From NCBI GenBank assembly GCA_025618425.1, contig CM046836.1, forward strand, positions 19,826,072-19,890,071: DNA of 64,000 nt. The letters run 5' to 3'. The notes below the pieces were generated by a model that worked only from the letters and a program-made list of their open reading frames with translations, searched no databases and was not told where the DNA came from. Positions 11,141 through 21,293 of this stretch are shown here, in pieces. Both the position numbers and the translations under genes were made by a program. Position 1 is the first letter of the stretch, and each line of letters begins with the position of its first letter. The DNA comes from Heliocidaris tuberculata. Its lineage: Eukaryota; Echinodermata; Echinoidea; Camarodonta; Echinometridae.

Positions 11141-11221
11141 GTCTTGTAAATGATGAGTTACTTCTCTGACACCTCTTGTCTGAAAACATTGATGTCTTAT
11201 AGTAATGTTCTGATACGAGAC
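11141..11221 (+). ncRNA. Box C/D snoRNA family C, copy 1
   Basis: An 8-bp terminal stem (GTCTTGTA/TACGAGAC, one G-U pair) encloses box C ATGATGA, box D' CTGA after ACACCTCTTGT, box C' TTGATGT and box D CTGA at 11210-11213. All four boxes are present in the correct order. The guide targets are not recognised. It lies in intron 11010-11459. Copies 2 and 3 of the family are in other introns. Confidence 0.75.
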
Positions 11222-11849
11222 ACAAGTGTATTTCCTTTTATAGCTATAATGATATAGATATAATGACATATTATGTAGAAAGCAAGTTTTCCCTTTCTCT
11301 GTAGCTTTTGGTAATTTTTTTTCAAATTGGGGGTGAATTTTTGATTTTTGATTTAAAATATAAAACTGTTACATGATTGCATATAGTCAGATGGAACTTG
11401 GAAACATTAGCATGTTCAAATTAATATTCTTTATGCATGTCTCGTGTTGGAATTCGCAGGATATTCAGAAGCAGCATCTATGGCAGCAGTCTCTCTTGTT
11501 TGATGTCATCCAAGGGGTTGATGAGCTGGTCATAACTCTACAAACTTTCCTGCATGGGGCTATTCGGTTGCCTCCTGACAGCACCAGGTTTTTAGATCTA
11601 CCAATCCCAGGGGCTTATGGCTTAGAAATGGAGATGACATCTTATATATTTTACAGGTAATCTTGGGTTCTGTTCGTAAAATAAATTTTGAGGGAACTGT
11701 TTAAAAAAAAAAAAGCTGTTCTTAGTTGTTTGTCATGCTGCAAATTAAACTTTAACAAAAGCAAAATGTTTTCAAGTCTTCTATTTTTGAGGTATTTATT
11801 TCTATGTGCAGGTTTAGCACTGGGTTAACTTTTAGCTATCAATGAACAT

Positions 11850-11930
11850 GTCTTGCAAATGATGAGTTACTTCTCTGACACCTCTTGTCTGAATATATTG
11901 ATGTCATATAGTAATATTCTGATGCAACAC
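11850..11930 (+). ncRNA. Box C/D snoRNA family C, copy 2
   Basis: Same order of boxes C, D', C' and D as copy 1. The terminal stem GTCTTGCA/TGCAACAC has compensatory A-to-C and T-to-G changes at its base but one C-C mismatch. Box D CTGA is at 11919-11922. It lies in intron 11657-12391. Confidence 0.72.
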
Positions 11931-12391
11931 ATGATCCGAGACAAAGTCCTGTAGGTGTACACATGATGTAGTATCCTTGACAAATTCTGAAACCCTGTGA
12001 ATGGCATTTCCAAGTTTGGAGGAATCTAACTGATGTTCTGCTGTTCTGTTTGAAAATAGGTATTATTAATTGATTTCCAAGCATCGATTTTGAGTTTTAA
12101 TTCTGTGTTTCACAGGGCAATAATTTTGTGTCATACATCAAACTTCACTATGTATTTCGCTTCGTTGATTTAATTGATTTCTCTGCATTCCCTAGAAGAA
12201 ATTGCTCTTGTATATTGAAACACGGTGCATATATGTATAAAGAGAGAGAGGCATGATTTGCCACTCACAATATGGGGGAAAAGGGTGTGACTGCTACATG
12301 AATGTGCATGGCCGATCAGAAAGATGGAACATTTTTTTTCCACAGATTAACAATAACGAGCTCTCCAATATATCCGTTTGCTTCCTTGCAG

Positions 12392-12605
12392 GCATGGTCG
12401 GACAGAACACGCTTTAGCTACTTCATACCCATGCACGGATCCCTCTCCCAAGTGTATCCTTTGTCACGCCTTGGAATCTGCTTCCTTCTCACAATCTGAT
12501 GATCTTGTCCATTGTCGAAACGTTTTGCAGGACGTTACAGGATACTCTTCCCCCTTGGAGTCAGAAGTTGAGCAAACACACAGTTATACAGTGATTAAGT
12601 GACAG
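12392..12605 (+). other. Longest exon of the host gene
   Basis: Bounded by CTTCCTTGCAG and GTATGAAA. It contains short open frames but no recognisable protein. Listed separately because it and the 197-bp exon 11460-11656 are much longer than the others and could be checked for a short conserved peptide. Confidence 0.4.
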
Positions 12606-12834
12606 GTATGAAATATTCTTGGATTACATTACTAACTTCAACTTGGATTACATTACTAACTTCAACTTTGATATGTAGATGACATGGCAAGTTTTTCAAA
12701 TGTGACAAAACTCTACCTATCAAGCATCAATAGTGGAGTTATTGTAATTGAAAGAAATATTAGAGCAGTGTTCATGGAACTATATTTAAATTTGGATAAG
12801 GGGATCAACTGACTTTGGAATGTTTGTTGAAAGT

Positions 12835-12912
12835 GCCATTCGATTGTGATGATTATATTCAGCGGATCGAAATTTGTTTTCATGAGAAAAGCATTTGCTT
12901 ACTTCTGAATCT
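12835..12912 (+). ncRNA. Weak box C/D snoRNA candidate
   Basis: In the otherwise snoRNA-free intron 12606-13158 there is a GTGATGA box C-like sequence and, about 60 bases on, TTCTGAATC with a box D CTGA. A GATT/AATC pairing could close the terminal stem. The stem is only 4 bp and no internal boxes are clear. Confidence 0.25.
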
Positions 12913-13541
12913 TATGGCACGCATACATGTAGCTGCAAACCATTCCGATTTCCTCCATTTTTCTGGAAACTCGCGCATAAATACATTCAAAATACATTGT
13001 ATTCCTAATTCTGCCTTGAGAGATTCTTAATTTTTGCTTTGATATGTTGGCTGGTATGCATACATTAGGCAATAATCATTCGTCAGAAATTCAGATGTGA
13101 AGAAAAAAAATGTTTGATTTTATGTACTTATAAGAAAGAAAAACTTTTCTCTGTGCAGGGATGTTTCCACCCCAGAAGACAATGATGGTTCTCTGCTCAA
13201 ATGAGGCAAAAGGACGCTGCCATCGTGGATATGGTATGTATATTTTGGTACTAATTGTCATCATTATAAAGCAATAACCTGGTTTCAAGACTCTTTCAGT
13301 GCAAACAAGTGAGACTTGTACTTAGAATAAAAATTGTAAAACATTTGGCACAATATTAAAATTAGGTCAAAGGTCAAAGAGGTAATTGTAGATGAAAATG
13401 GAAGGTTTTAAGCACTCCTGTTATAATGTTCAGGAATCATGTTAGGCACGGGCTTTAGATTTAGTATTTAAACAAATAGTGACTTGATAAGATTATTCAT
13501 GTCTTTGTAGATAGGAATGTTTCAGAAATGAATTTGAAAAA

Positions 13542-13613
13542 GTTGTTGATATGATGACCCAGGAATTGCCGTCTGAATAATAGTGATGGTTCAATCCAAC
13601 CCTGATCAACAAC
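13542..13613 (+). ncRNA. Box C/D snoRNA family D, copy 1
   Basis: A perfect 9-bp terminal stem (GTTGTTGAT/ATCAACAAC) encloses box C ATGATGA, D' CTGA after GGAATTGCCGT, C' GTGATGG and box D CTGA at 13602-13605. It lies 86 nt before the 3' splice site of intron 13234-13699. The two guide segments (before D' and before D) are conserved in all four copies. I cannot assign targets. Confidence 0.8.
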
Positions 13614-14120
13614 AAAATATTATTCGTAATCAATCTACATGAATGATCGAAATTTGCTTCGATGTCAAGTGGAATGATGTCTTATCTTATTTTTACTAGA
13701 AGTCAATCCAGAGCTTTGGAAGGTTGTTGCTTGCTTCACCAACAAGTTGCAGTATATGCTGTCTGTAAGTAGAATGACCTTTCTCTCCATTATCAAATTC
13801 TAATGTCAATGAATGAGTGCTAAATTCAAGAAAAGCTATTCACGTATGAATGTTAAACATTTGTCCATTTTAAAACAGTATACCTGTCCAGGCTACGCAT
13901 CTCTGTAGGGAAATGAACTGATTATATTTGGGCTCATTTGCTCTTTACGAAAAAGGTGGTAGGTCGGTTTCCATGTAAACGTAAGGTTGAGACATGAATG
14001 TCAAATTTGATACCAGTGTTCGTCATGAGGTGATTGTATGTGGTAATATTTCTTGCATTAGAATGATATAATCTAAACCTTATTAACACTTGGAAATAAT
14101 GGCGGTAGTGATATTGAAGA

Positions 14121-14192
14121 GTTGTTGAAATGATGTTTCAGGAATTGCCGTCTGAATAATCATGATGGTTTAATCCAACCCTGATCAACAAC
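14121..14192 (+). ncRNA. Box C/D snoRNA family D, copy 2
   Basis: Terminal stem GTTGTTGA/TCAACAAC with the same boxes. It differs from copies 1 and 3 in sharing ATGATGTTTCAGG after box C and GGTTTAATC in the second guide with copy 4. Box D is at 14181-14184. It lies in intron 13765-14438. Confidence 0.8.
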
Positions 14193-14295
14193 AGAAACTC
14201 AGCAATCTTCAGTTATGTTGACTACCTTGGATGATGTCGTTGTCATGCCATCACTTTTCCGTCATCTTTCCTCCATTCTTTCTTTCACATCTATT

Positions 14296-14412
14296 TTTCT
14301 CATTCCATAATTTCATCCTTGTTTTCTCATTCCATAATTTCATCCTTGTTTTCTCATTCCATAATTTCATCCTTGTTTTCTCATTCCATAATTTCATCCT
14401 TGTTTTCTCATT
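14296..14412 (+). repeat. 27-bp minisatellite in a host-gene intron
   Basis: Four to five consecutive copies of a unit containing TCATTCCATAATTTCATCC precede the polypyrimidine tract and 3' splice site at 14438. The units are almost identical, so expansion is recent. They lengthen the pyrimidine-rich region before the acceptor. Confidence 0.9.
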
Positions 14413-14819
14413 CTACCTGTAATGTTATCCTTTTTCAGTATATGGAGTTCAACCCATATCATCAGAGAGTATTTGCTGGATTCATCAGCCTGGAACAAGG
14501 TCATACAGTCACAAAGATATTCTAAAGGTCAGCAGGAAGTTCATTTCATCAGTCTTGTTACTCTATTAGTTAAGTATCTACTTTGATGGAAAGAAAGCAA
14601 GTAGAATTTTAATTTCTTTGTATGATTCAGTTAAGAAATTTTGATGTTTTTTTAATGCAATCATTATATGGTACATTTTATATATTTAGGTTAGGCCTTT
14701 GAATTCAGAATAGAATGAGGATTGACATGAGTGGTTTTGGAAAAAAAAAAGATCTTTGACATACCATTGCATTCAGTTTTAATGTTCACCAAACTGTTGT
14801 TCAGTTTTTTCAAAGAAAA

Positions 14820-14891
14820 GTTGTTGATATGATGACCCAGGAATTGCCGTCTGAATAATAGTGATGGTTCAATCCAACCCTGATCAACAAT
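14820..14891 (+). ncRNA. Box C/D snoRNA family D, copy 3
   Basis: Nearly identical to copy 1, including the ATGATGACCCAGG context of box C and the GGTTCAATCC second guide. Box D CTGA is at 14880-14883. It lies in intron 14528-15039. Confidence 0.8.
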
Positions 14892-15357
14892 ATATACTCT
14901 GCAAGTCTGATTGCATGATGTCAATTAGCTTAGTTGTAATTGTGATATTTTTTCTCCTGTATTTCTCTCTGCCTTCTCCTCTCTTTCTTCCTCATCTGTC
15001 CCCATTCTTATGATTTTTGTTTTCATTCTCTTCCTGTAGGTCTTCTCTACTTCACTTTGTGATCTATAGCCAACCCTCAGCAGTGGTGGAAAGTTGCTAG
15101 ATTCACCAACCAAGTGCATTGCTTGATCCAAAAGATATTTCGAAGGTGAGTAGAATGTTCCCTTTATCCATTATATAATCTGCTGATTTGAAGAAATACA
15201 TACAGTGTACTAAGGAAGAAAGTAAGCAATATCTAAAATTCATAATTTTTCATTTAAAGAAATTGTTGCTACTAAGCATTGATGACTACTGAATTATGTA
15301 ATTCCCATAGGCTTAACATAGGGATCACCTGGTTCCTGTAGGCAAAGGGTAAACATA

Positions 15358-15399
<42 letters not shown>
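15358..15399 (+). repeat. 42-base poly-G run
   Basis: An uninterrupted run of 42 guanines inside intron 15146-15839. It is the longest of about a dozen G or C homopolymers in the window. It could form G-quadruplexes, or its length could be a sequencing artefact. Confidence 0.95.
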
Positions 15400-15400
<1 letters not shown>

Positions 15401-15592
15401 GTTGATAAAAGTTTGATTTTATCATTTGACAGGTTAAAAGGTCACAGAGGTCTGTTTTTAAGGTCATTATTGCTTTTGCAATGTTTCAAGAACCTTTTGA
15501 GGAATGTCGTTCTAGAATTTCTTAGGGGGGGGAAAATAATTTTTACCACTCTTCGTTGATACAGAATTGCTTTAGAAGATAATTCTAAGAGA

Positions 15593-15664
15593 GTTGTTGA
15601 TATGATGTTTCAGGAATTGCCGTCTGAATGATTGTGATGGTTTAATCTAATCCTGATCAACAAC
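15593..15664 (+). ncRNA. Box C/D snoRNA family D, copy 4
   Basis: Terminal stem GTTGTTGAT/ATCAACAAC, boxes C, D', C' and D all present, box D at 15653-15656. It shares the copy-2 variants around box C and in the second guide, with a few extra changes (GAATGATTG, TAATCTAATC). Confidence 0.8.
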
Positions 15665-16236
15665 GAATATACAGAGCAATTATGAATGAGGTGAAAGAGC
15701 TTGGATGCAAATTGTAATTTCTTTCTTCATAGGTTTCCTTTTCTTTTATTTTTCTTTTTACCTCATCTACTATTCATTTCTTCTTTTTTTTCTTCAACCC
15801 TATCATCTTGTGTCTATTTGTAATGTTTATACTCTGCAGTGTATGAAACTCAACCCACGACAGGAGAAGGCAGTTGCTGGTTCCTACCGAACCGGTGCTT
15901 TTTTAATCCAGAATATATATCATGGGTTAGTATCAATTTTTCTGTCCATATTCCATTTCTTACTGAATCAAGCAAGGATCTGATTTGATTACAGGAGAGA
16001 AACCTTAAAATGTATGAAAGGTGAAATAAATGAAACACTGACACCTAAGCTATTGTATGCAATCACCTTATGGTCCAGTGCTATTTTTCTAGCTCCATTA
16101 CAGAATATTAGAGTGTCTATGCTTTAAAACATGTCTGGTTTGAGATTTTAAAGAGATAGACAACATGCACGTACATTAGGAATGCAAGAGTTATGCACCT
16201 TAGATGAACAAATGTGAATTGTTATTTAATTATTTT

Positions 16237-16314
16237 ACCTGTCACTGATGAATTAACATCCTACCTACATTGTTTGATTGAATAATGAGAATATTACATG
16301 TTTCTGAGACAGGT
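16237..16314 (+). ncRNA. Single-copy box C/D snoRNA candidate
   Basis: A perfect 7-bp terminal stem (ACCTGTC/GACAGGT) directly encloses box C CTGATGA and box D CTGA at 16304-16307; total length is 78 nt. It is the only candidate in intron 15926-16571, so it fills the one-snoRNA-per-intron pattern. A possible C' (ATAATGA) lies near the middle. The guide before box D (ATATTACATGTTT) has no target that I recognise. Confidence 0.6.
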
Positions 16315-16735
16315 TGTATCTGTAGGGCCAATGGAATTCATTATAATGGTTTTTACTATGTAGAATTCTGTAAGATTAGAAAGAAATCGTAGACTTTGAT
16401 GATCCTCTTAGCAGCATTGGTATTCACTCCTGAACTTCATGTACCTGATCTAATGTCTTTGAGCCTGATGAAACCAATATCATTCCATCTTTCTTTACTG
16501 GAAATTTTTAAACGTGATAGATTTGATGAAGCAAAATTTTCTTTTGTATTTTTATTTCCTTTCACCTTTAGACTCCCAGAAGATTGAAGGATCTCAAGCT
16601 CTTTCTTTGAAGGTAAATCACATGTGCTGTGGAACAATGAAATTGATTAGGCTACGTTAACAATTCTGTATTACAAGCCATTGGCAGTAATCAGTGTGAA
16701 CTATACTCTAGTAATGACGATTCTGATATTTCTGT

Positions 16736-16816
16736 GTCTTGTAAATGATGAGTTACTTCTCTGACACCTCTTGTCTGAATACATTGATGTCCTATAGTAT
16801 TATTCTGATACAAGAC
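16736..16816 (+). ncRNA. Box C/D snoRNA family C, copy 3
   Basis: A perfect 8-bp terminal stem (GTCTTGTA/TACAAGAC) with box C ATGATGA, D' CTGA, C' TTGATGT and D CTGA at 16805-16808. It lies in the last recognised intron (16613-17421), 5 kb from copies 1 and 2 with four family-D introns between. Confidence 0.78.
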
Positions 16817-16877
16817 ACCAATAAGGAAGTAACTGGTAATTGAAATGTTCAGCATTTATCATGGAACAAATAGAACA

Positions 16878-17040
16878 GGTACATTGTTAGATACATGTAC
16901 ATATTTATTGTTTCAAAATTACATCTGAATTCTATCTTTTTTTTTATTTTAAGAAAACTATTTAGAGCACTTATCAATTATACAACTGGTACATTGTTAG
17001 ATACATGTACATGTACATATTTATTGTTTTAAAGTTAGAC
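16878..17040 (+). repeat. Pair of direct repeats in the last host-gene intron
   Basis: GGTACATTGTTAGATACATG followed by a shared TATTTATTGTTT segment occurs at about 16878 and again at about 16988. This is a local duplication with no further structure seen. Confidence 0.7.
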
Positions 17041-17514
17041 ATGAAATCCTATCTTCTTTTTTTTACAAAGAAAACTACTTATACCACTCTCCAACCAGGT
17101 GTACCTAGTTGGGCTACAGGTAGGAAGAAATTCCTTGAAATATTGTTGGCACCACAATTGGTAGGTGAGCAGCTAAATGTGGGGAATGTGGAGTGCCTTA
17201 GGCACCATACGTGGTGGATGTGTGCCTTACATGTATATGACGAGCCAGTACTTGTTTAGGAAAAAAGATATAGACACTGCATTCAAGATGAAAGCCAGAG
17301 AATTATGATAACTACTGATTATGTTGCAAATATGTTATAAAGGTGCAACCCTCTCTTTCACCTTTTTCACCTTTTTTCTCTTTTTTGTTTTGTTTTTTTG
17401 TATCTGTTTCTCTGAATCCAGGCCTGTCTGCTACGTTGGACGTTTGACCAAAGGACAGCAGAGATCGACAGAATTTATTCTCCACAGCTTGGTGGATATG
17501 CAGTTAAAGGCTCG

Positions 17515-18268
17515 GTAACAGGCAGGCATATAATCCTCTGCTCGTAGGAAGAGATCAAGTTTGAAATAATCTAACGTTCGTATTAGAAAGAAATCATTCT
17601 TGGGAATGATGCACATCTGTACGGAAACCTTCAAGTCAACAGTTATATAAAGCACCTTAAAACATTCAATATTAATGATAGATCAGTGAAAACGATAATT
17701 TAGAAATGAAGCAGGCATAGGTGAGATGCAGTTAAATACATATCCTTTTGTTCTTTTCTTGAATATGTGTTCAATTTTACCAAAAGTTGTGCTGTCCCTA
17801 TCAGAAATTAAGTACTTATATTGTACATTATGTAACTCTATCGACTTTCCCATATTTCCTCAGCAGCTACTTCTTCCGTACTCCTACTTCATTTGTGCTT
17901 CCCACTGAGATATACTCTTGTGTTTTCCACCCACCACACTCGTATTTGTGTATCCATCCTTCTCCTTATCCCAATTATCTCTATGTTGACATTCTGGAGA
18001 ATATTTTGAGACTAGTTCCCTATCTTGTTGTCCAGTATCCTCATTTACTTAAATTGCTGTCATAAACAATTTTGCATTTCATGCATCTATTTACGGACGA
18101 CTTTGGGGTTGATTTTTTGACCATTTTCAAGGCAGATTTCCTATCTTTGATGTAGGAAAGAATCTTTTCTTCGGGGTCCATAACGGAAGTTCTCTGTCTC
18201 GTTACTGGAAGAAACATTTTCAAATTATTGCCTATAAATAACTACCATAAAATATATTGTCTAAGTGT
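17515..18268. other. No gene recognised; probable 3' flank of the host gene
   Basis: AT-rich sequence with short chance frames. From about 18065 the sequence begins to match the degenerate PHD-like repeats further right (ATGCATCTATTTACGGACGA), so the transposon-derived cluster starts here. Confidence 0.45.
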
Positions 18269-19127
18269 AAAGCACAAAGTTATAATGTAGTCTACAAATA
18301 ATGTTAATTTTTTTTTGTAATGTTAAGCACAAAGTTATTGAAGGAAAAAATCCATGCACTCGCATCCGTCCTGCTCACATCCAATCCACTCTCCACTTGG
18401 TCCATGTTTTTTCTTAAAAGCCCAGTCTTCCTTCATGTCATACACAATTTTGGATTTCATGCATCTATTTATGGATGATTTTTGGGATAGAGTTTTTGAC
18501 CATTTTCCAGGCAGATTCACTGTCATTGATGTAGGAAGTTATAATGTAGTCTACAAATAATGTTAATTTTTTTTTTGTAATGTTAAGCACAAAGTTATTG
18601 AAGGAAAAAATCCATGTGATTCTTGTTAATTATCATGTCAAGAGATTTGACCCCACACTCGATACATTCATAAACACTGACCTCCATCAAAGATAAACAG
18701 TTATAGTAGACATACCTGTAGTGTGAAGTTGACGAAGACTGAAAAAAAAAGAGAGGTGTGGGGAAAGAGGTAAAATTGCTTTTACTGGATTCCATGAATT
18801 CTGGAGTATTAAAGGTATGCTGTCTAATTCTTTAACCTTTTTGATACCTGGAATCCCTGCGCAAATTGCATGAGCCCAGCACTCGCATCCGTCCTGCTCA
18901 CATCCAATCCACTCTCCACTTGGTCCATGTTTTTTCTTAAAAGCCCAGTCTTCCTTCATGTCATACACAATTTTGGATTTCATGCATCTATTTATGGATG
19001 ATTTTTGGGATAGAGTTTTTGACCATTTTCCAGGCAGATTCACTGTCATTGATGTAGGAAGGAACATTTTTAAAATCAGTGATAAAAAATTGCTCCATTG
19101 CCTGTAAATGACTACCATATACATCAA
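18269..19127 (-). pseudogene. PHD-like zinc-finger module, copies 1 and 2 (transposon-derived)
   Basis: On the minus strand a coding-like segment reads KKKHGPSGEWIGCEQDGC and then ECWAHAICAGI, with cysteines and a W-x-H-x-x-C end typical of PHD-type fingers found at the C-terminus of many invertebrate pogo/Tigger-like transposases. It is preceded by MKSKIVYDMKEDWAFKK. Copy 1 is cut short near 18350 and is followed by a second, longer copy (about 18690-19127). About 85 bases around AAGCACAAAGTTAT with a T-run are directly repeated at 18269 and 18535, showing that the copies arose by local duplication. Frames are broken at both ends, so these are relics or isolated exons. Confidence 0.5.
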
Positions 19128-19390
19128 ATATATTGTCTAAGAGGAATGCCGTTAACCTCTTCAGCTCTCGCAGTCGCCGCAGCTGCTTCCATTTCTGTGT
19201 CATCATGAAAGCCCATCTCCTCATCATCAGCCTGGTCCAGCGGTTCAGGCTCAGAATCACCAACAGATTCATCACTTTCTGGGTCTGAAGACATAGATAG
19301 TTCTTGTGTTTCCTCTGTCTCTTCATTGCTCCATTGCCTGTAAATCACTACCCTATACATAGAAATATATCTTCTAAGTATAAAGCACAA
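19124..19390 (-). pseudogene. Acidic coding-like segment upstream of the PHD-like module
   Basis: The minus-strand frame reads EETEETQELSMSSDPESDES and continues with many Asp and Glu residues to NGIPLRQYI. Low-complexity acidic linkers of this kind sit between transposase core and C-terminal fingers. It probably belongs with the flanking PHD-like copies. No catalytic domain is present. Confidence 0.35.
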
Positions 19391-19639
19391 AGTTATAAAA
19401 TAGAACTAATTATATACAAATAATGTTAACAATTTTTTCAAAATGTTATTAAAGCAAACTTATTGAAAAAGAAAAAAATTATCCGTGTGGTTCATATTAA
19501 TAGTCGTGTCAAGACATTCATAAACACTGACCTCCATCAAAGAGAAACAATTATAGTAGACAAAGCTGTAGTGTGAAGTTGACAAAGACAGAGAGAGAGA
19601 GGTGCGGATATGAGGGTGTGGGGAAAGATGTAAGCTTGC

Positions 19640-20045
19640 TTTCACCGGAATTCATGAATTCTGGAGTATCAAAGGTATGCTCTCTAATTCTTTTACCTTT
19701 TTGATACCTGAAATCCCTGCGCAAATTGCATGAGCCCAGCACTCGCATCCGTCCTGCTCACATCCAATCCACTCTCCACTTGGTCCATGTTTTTTCTTAG
19801 AGGCCCTGTCTTCCTTCGTATCGTACACAATTTTGCGTTTCATGTATCTATTTACGGACGACATTTGGGGTGAAGTTTTTTACCCTTTTCCAGGCAGATT
19901 CACTATTTTTGATGTAGGAAGGAATCTTTTCTTCGGGGCCCACAATGTGGAGGTGGCCGGGCCGCATACACAGTCTGGAAGTTTGCATGCACGGGCACAC
20001 TTGCAGGACATCAATTGCAACACAGCTTCCTGTTTTGGTTGTAGT
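19640..20045 (-). pseudogene. PHD-like module copy 3 with cysteine-rich CxC segment
   Basis: A third copy of the PHD-like segment (GEWIGCEQDGCECWAH) lies at about 19655-19860. Upstream on the same strand, at about 19920-20045, a frame reads LQLMSCKCARACKLPDCVCG. This CxC pattern is common in uncharacterised invertebrate transposon-encoded proteins. The order on the minus strand is Cys-rich segment, then a KKRFLPTSK linker, then the PHD-like finger. Frames do not join without shifts. Confidence 0.45.
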
Positions 20046-21293
20046 CCTGTTTTAAGGAGCTTGCTGTAAAGAGGTGCAGCGCCACCTCTTGGGTGAGGAC
20101 AGACAATCAGAGATGAAACTAATCTCGCAAGCTGAATGTAAGCAGCGCGACAGGAGAGAAGAAGAATATAACAGCTTTGTGAACGAACCCATTATTTCTC
20201 AGAGTAGTTTCTTTGGAGTTTAGAGTCATAGTAAGAACTCAGATACTACTACACTTGCATCCTTTCTTAAAGCAGTCCCAATATTTATGCTTCGTCTTTG
20301 TTGCAAGGTCTTTGATTTTTTGTTCAATTCTGTATTTTGACACCAGAGCACTGTTTTGTTCTCCCGTACATGTACTTGTGTTTTATGAACATGCAAAAGT
20401 TTCTCTAAAAAATAAAATATTTGTAATTTTCCATAGAACTTTGAACACAGTGCACATTCGGTGCAGTCAAATGTATTCAGATTAGGCTTACAAAAAGAGA
20501 TATTGAGTCAATGAGTGATTTCAAAAAATAAATTTTCTGTGACATCAAGCTGATTAGATAACTTCATTTTATTTATCAGTGCAATTTACCATGTGTTACC
20601 AATAGGAATCGCGATTGGAAGTAGAATTCTATTACATGCACGAAAGCAGACTGTGTGTTCAAGTGAAAAACTGCAGAGTTTATAAGAACACAATGAATTT
20701 TCAGGAGCATATGGAGACAACCATAGAGCATAATGTAATTTCAATAATTATAAATCTGAAAGAAGAAAGAAAAATTAATAGGAGAAGTGAGGTAAAAGAT
20801 TGGGTAAAGTAAAAAGAAATGCGTGCTGAAGTTTCACTCTTTTAGGATACAAGCTCTCAGTGCCACAATTTTTCTGAGAGATATCCCTTCATCTGTGTTT
20901 GCATGAATTTTCAGCATGCATTGCCTGTCTTTATCCGTGCAGGAGTATTTTTCACAACATTTACTAAAGAAAAAATGAGTCCTAATATTAGGCCGGAACT
21001 TTACAGGAAGGTCATAAGTGTTCCAACATAGAGTGCATCTTTGCCTGTCTCACACTTCAATAGCAAAAATTTTACAATGAACGGATGTATCAATCCCATC
21101 ATCTCAGTTTCGCTTTCAGTCTTCTCTTCTCTTCTCTTCTCCTAGTGTTTCTTTCTTCAGTACTTCGTCTCTTTTTCTTTCTTCTTTCATTCCTAATATC
21201 TACAGTTTGTAAGCATTCTTTCAAGTCTTAATCCTCCAAACCCATGAGTTGAAAAACAGGTCTTTCCTAAAGTCCACTTGTGGGTAATCGGAA
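20046..21293. other. No gene recognised
   Basis: Mixed sequence with a (CTCTT)n stretch at about 21120-21145 and no splice-flanked coding segment. Short frames on both strands lack recognisable motifs. Confidence 0.45.

Larger units (their letters stand above)
5946..17514 (+). ncRNA. Multi-exon snoRNA host gene (SNHG-like), apparently non-coding
   Basis: A chain of short exons with good splice sites can be read on the plus strand: 7761-7824, 8344-8416, 8911-8998, 9547-9609, 10254-10332, 10805-10845, 10959-11009, 11460-11656, 12392-12605, 13159-13233, 13700-13764, 14439-14527, 15040-15145, 15840-15925, 16572-16612 and 17422 to about 17514. A possible first exon, 5946-5985, starts with a pyrimidine run (CTCTTTG) like a 5'TOP promoter and ends before GTACAT. 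Nearly every intron holds exactly one box C/D snoRNA, the arrangement of metazoan UHG/GAS5-type genes. Exons carry no shared long reading frame. Some exons are paralogous to each other (13700-13764 with 15040-15145; 14439-14527 with 15840-15925). The 3' end and the first exon are the least certain parts. Confidence 0.75.

Noticed and set aside
11373..11660. Possible protein-coding exon in the snoRNA host gene (95 codons)
   Set aside because: The frame starts in the preceding intron and includes the splice acceptor; neighbouring exons do not continue it in phase.
7403..17000. A CRISPR-like array (short repeats at intervals)
   Set aside because: Repeat lengths (72-158 nt), spacings and sequence match intronic C/D snoRNAs with splice sites between them; the DNA is eukaryotic.
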